Positions 63,976-64,000 of a stretch of DNA of 64,000 nt are shown in pieces. The stretch lies in contig NZ_CADIKC010000003.1 in assembly GCF_902859805.1 (NCBI RefSeq), positions 186,001 through 250,000 of the forward strand, in the 5' to 3' direction. Positions within the stretch are counted from its first letter, which is position 1, and each line of letters starts with the position of its first letter. Source of the stretch: Paraburkholderia sediminicola (GTDB lineage: Bacteria; Pseudomonadota; Gammaproteobacteria; Burkholderiales; Burkholderiaceae). The notes under the pieces were generated by a model, which was not told where the DNA came from, made no database searches, and saw only the letters and a program-made list of their open reading frames with translations. The position numbers and the translations under genes were made by a program.

Positions 63976-64000
63976 TGACGGGACGTACAGCCTGACGGCA

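Noticed and set aside
1..64000. tRNA, rRNA, CRISPR, insertion sequences, prophage or integrase
   Set aside because: I found no cloverleaf, rRNA core, spaced repeats, terminal inverted repeats with transposase, or integrase motifs. An automated RNA scan could still find a small RNA I missed.

Overview
This is a 64-kb, high-GC chromosomal segment from a betaproteobacterium of the Burkholderia / Paraburkholderia group. Several things point that way: the ribF-ileS-lspA-coaBC-dut and nadA-nadC/nadB arrangements, lpxK next to xseA, TTG/GTG starts with good Shine-Dalgarno sequences, and the protein sequences themselves. The genus call is from recognition, not from a search. I see no rRNA, tRNA, CRISPR, insertion sequence, integrase or prophage. 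The window is mostly core genome with lineage-specific accessory genes between the core blocks.

Layout. 1-9.6 kb: start of lpxK (minus), xseA, sodB, a TPR/O-GlcNAc-transferase-like protein, and three secreted or lipoprotein genes. 9.7-16.1 kb: a NYN-domain protein, a second clpP, a SigJ-like ECF sigma factor whose 3' end overlaps a degenerate EAL protein, and an MdtD-like exporter. 16.2-22.9 kb: a MocR regulator divergent from a DUF2917 gene, a DNA-binding citrate synthase divergent from an unusually ordered CoA transferase, a GntR regulator, and an aldo-keto reductase. 22.9-24.8 kb: a Rap1a/Tai-like secreted protein and a secreted glycine/serine repeat protein. 25.2-31.1 kb: a complete peptide/nickel-type ABC importer. 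31.4-32.9 kb: a NicT-type Ni/Co transporter paired with a His-rich cupin. 33.2-39.5 kb: a stand-alone fusA, a DUF192 protein, a small Ala/Lys/His protein, rluE, icd and a cold-shock gene. 40.1-50.2 kb: clpS-clpA, then on the minus strand ribF-ileS-lspA-coaBC-(flavin monooxygenase)-dut. 50.3-64 kb: purN with an RsmB-type methyltransferase, an MscS channel, a fatty-acid desaturase, nadA-nadC convergent with nadB, rpmB-rpmG, radC, an SlpA-type FKBP with ispH, and a LivK-type binding protein.

Functional threads: NAD synthesis (nadA, nadB, nadC); CoA and flavin cofactors (coaBC, ribF); isoprenoid (ispH) and lipid A (lpxK) synthesis; protein turnover (clpS, clpA, clpP2); translation (ileS, fusA, rpmB, rpmG, rluE, the methyltransferase); DNA maintenance (xseA, radC, dut). 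Many transcription units end in clear rho-independent terminators, listed below.

The most interesting non-textbook items are: (i) the module at 18.2-21.8 kb, where a citrate synthase carries an N-terminal helix-turn-helix and faces a rearranged CoA transferase across four AATCAA/TTGATT half-sites; (ii) the secreted protein with 26 exact GGGSS repeats; (iii) a hairpin covering the ribosome binding site of the Rap1a/Tai-like gene; (iv) an ECF sigma gene with an apparent self-recognised promoter, tail-to-tail overlapped by a catalytically degenerate EAL protein; and (v) a near-perfect 24-bp palindrome upstream of icd.
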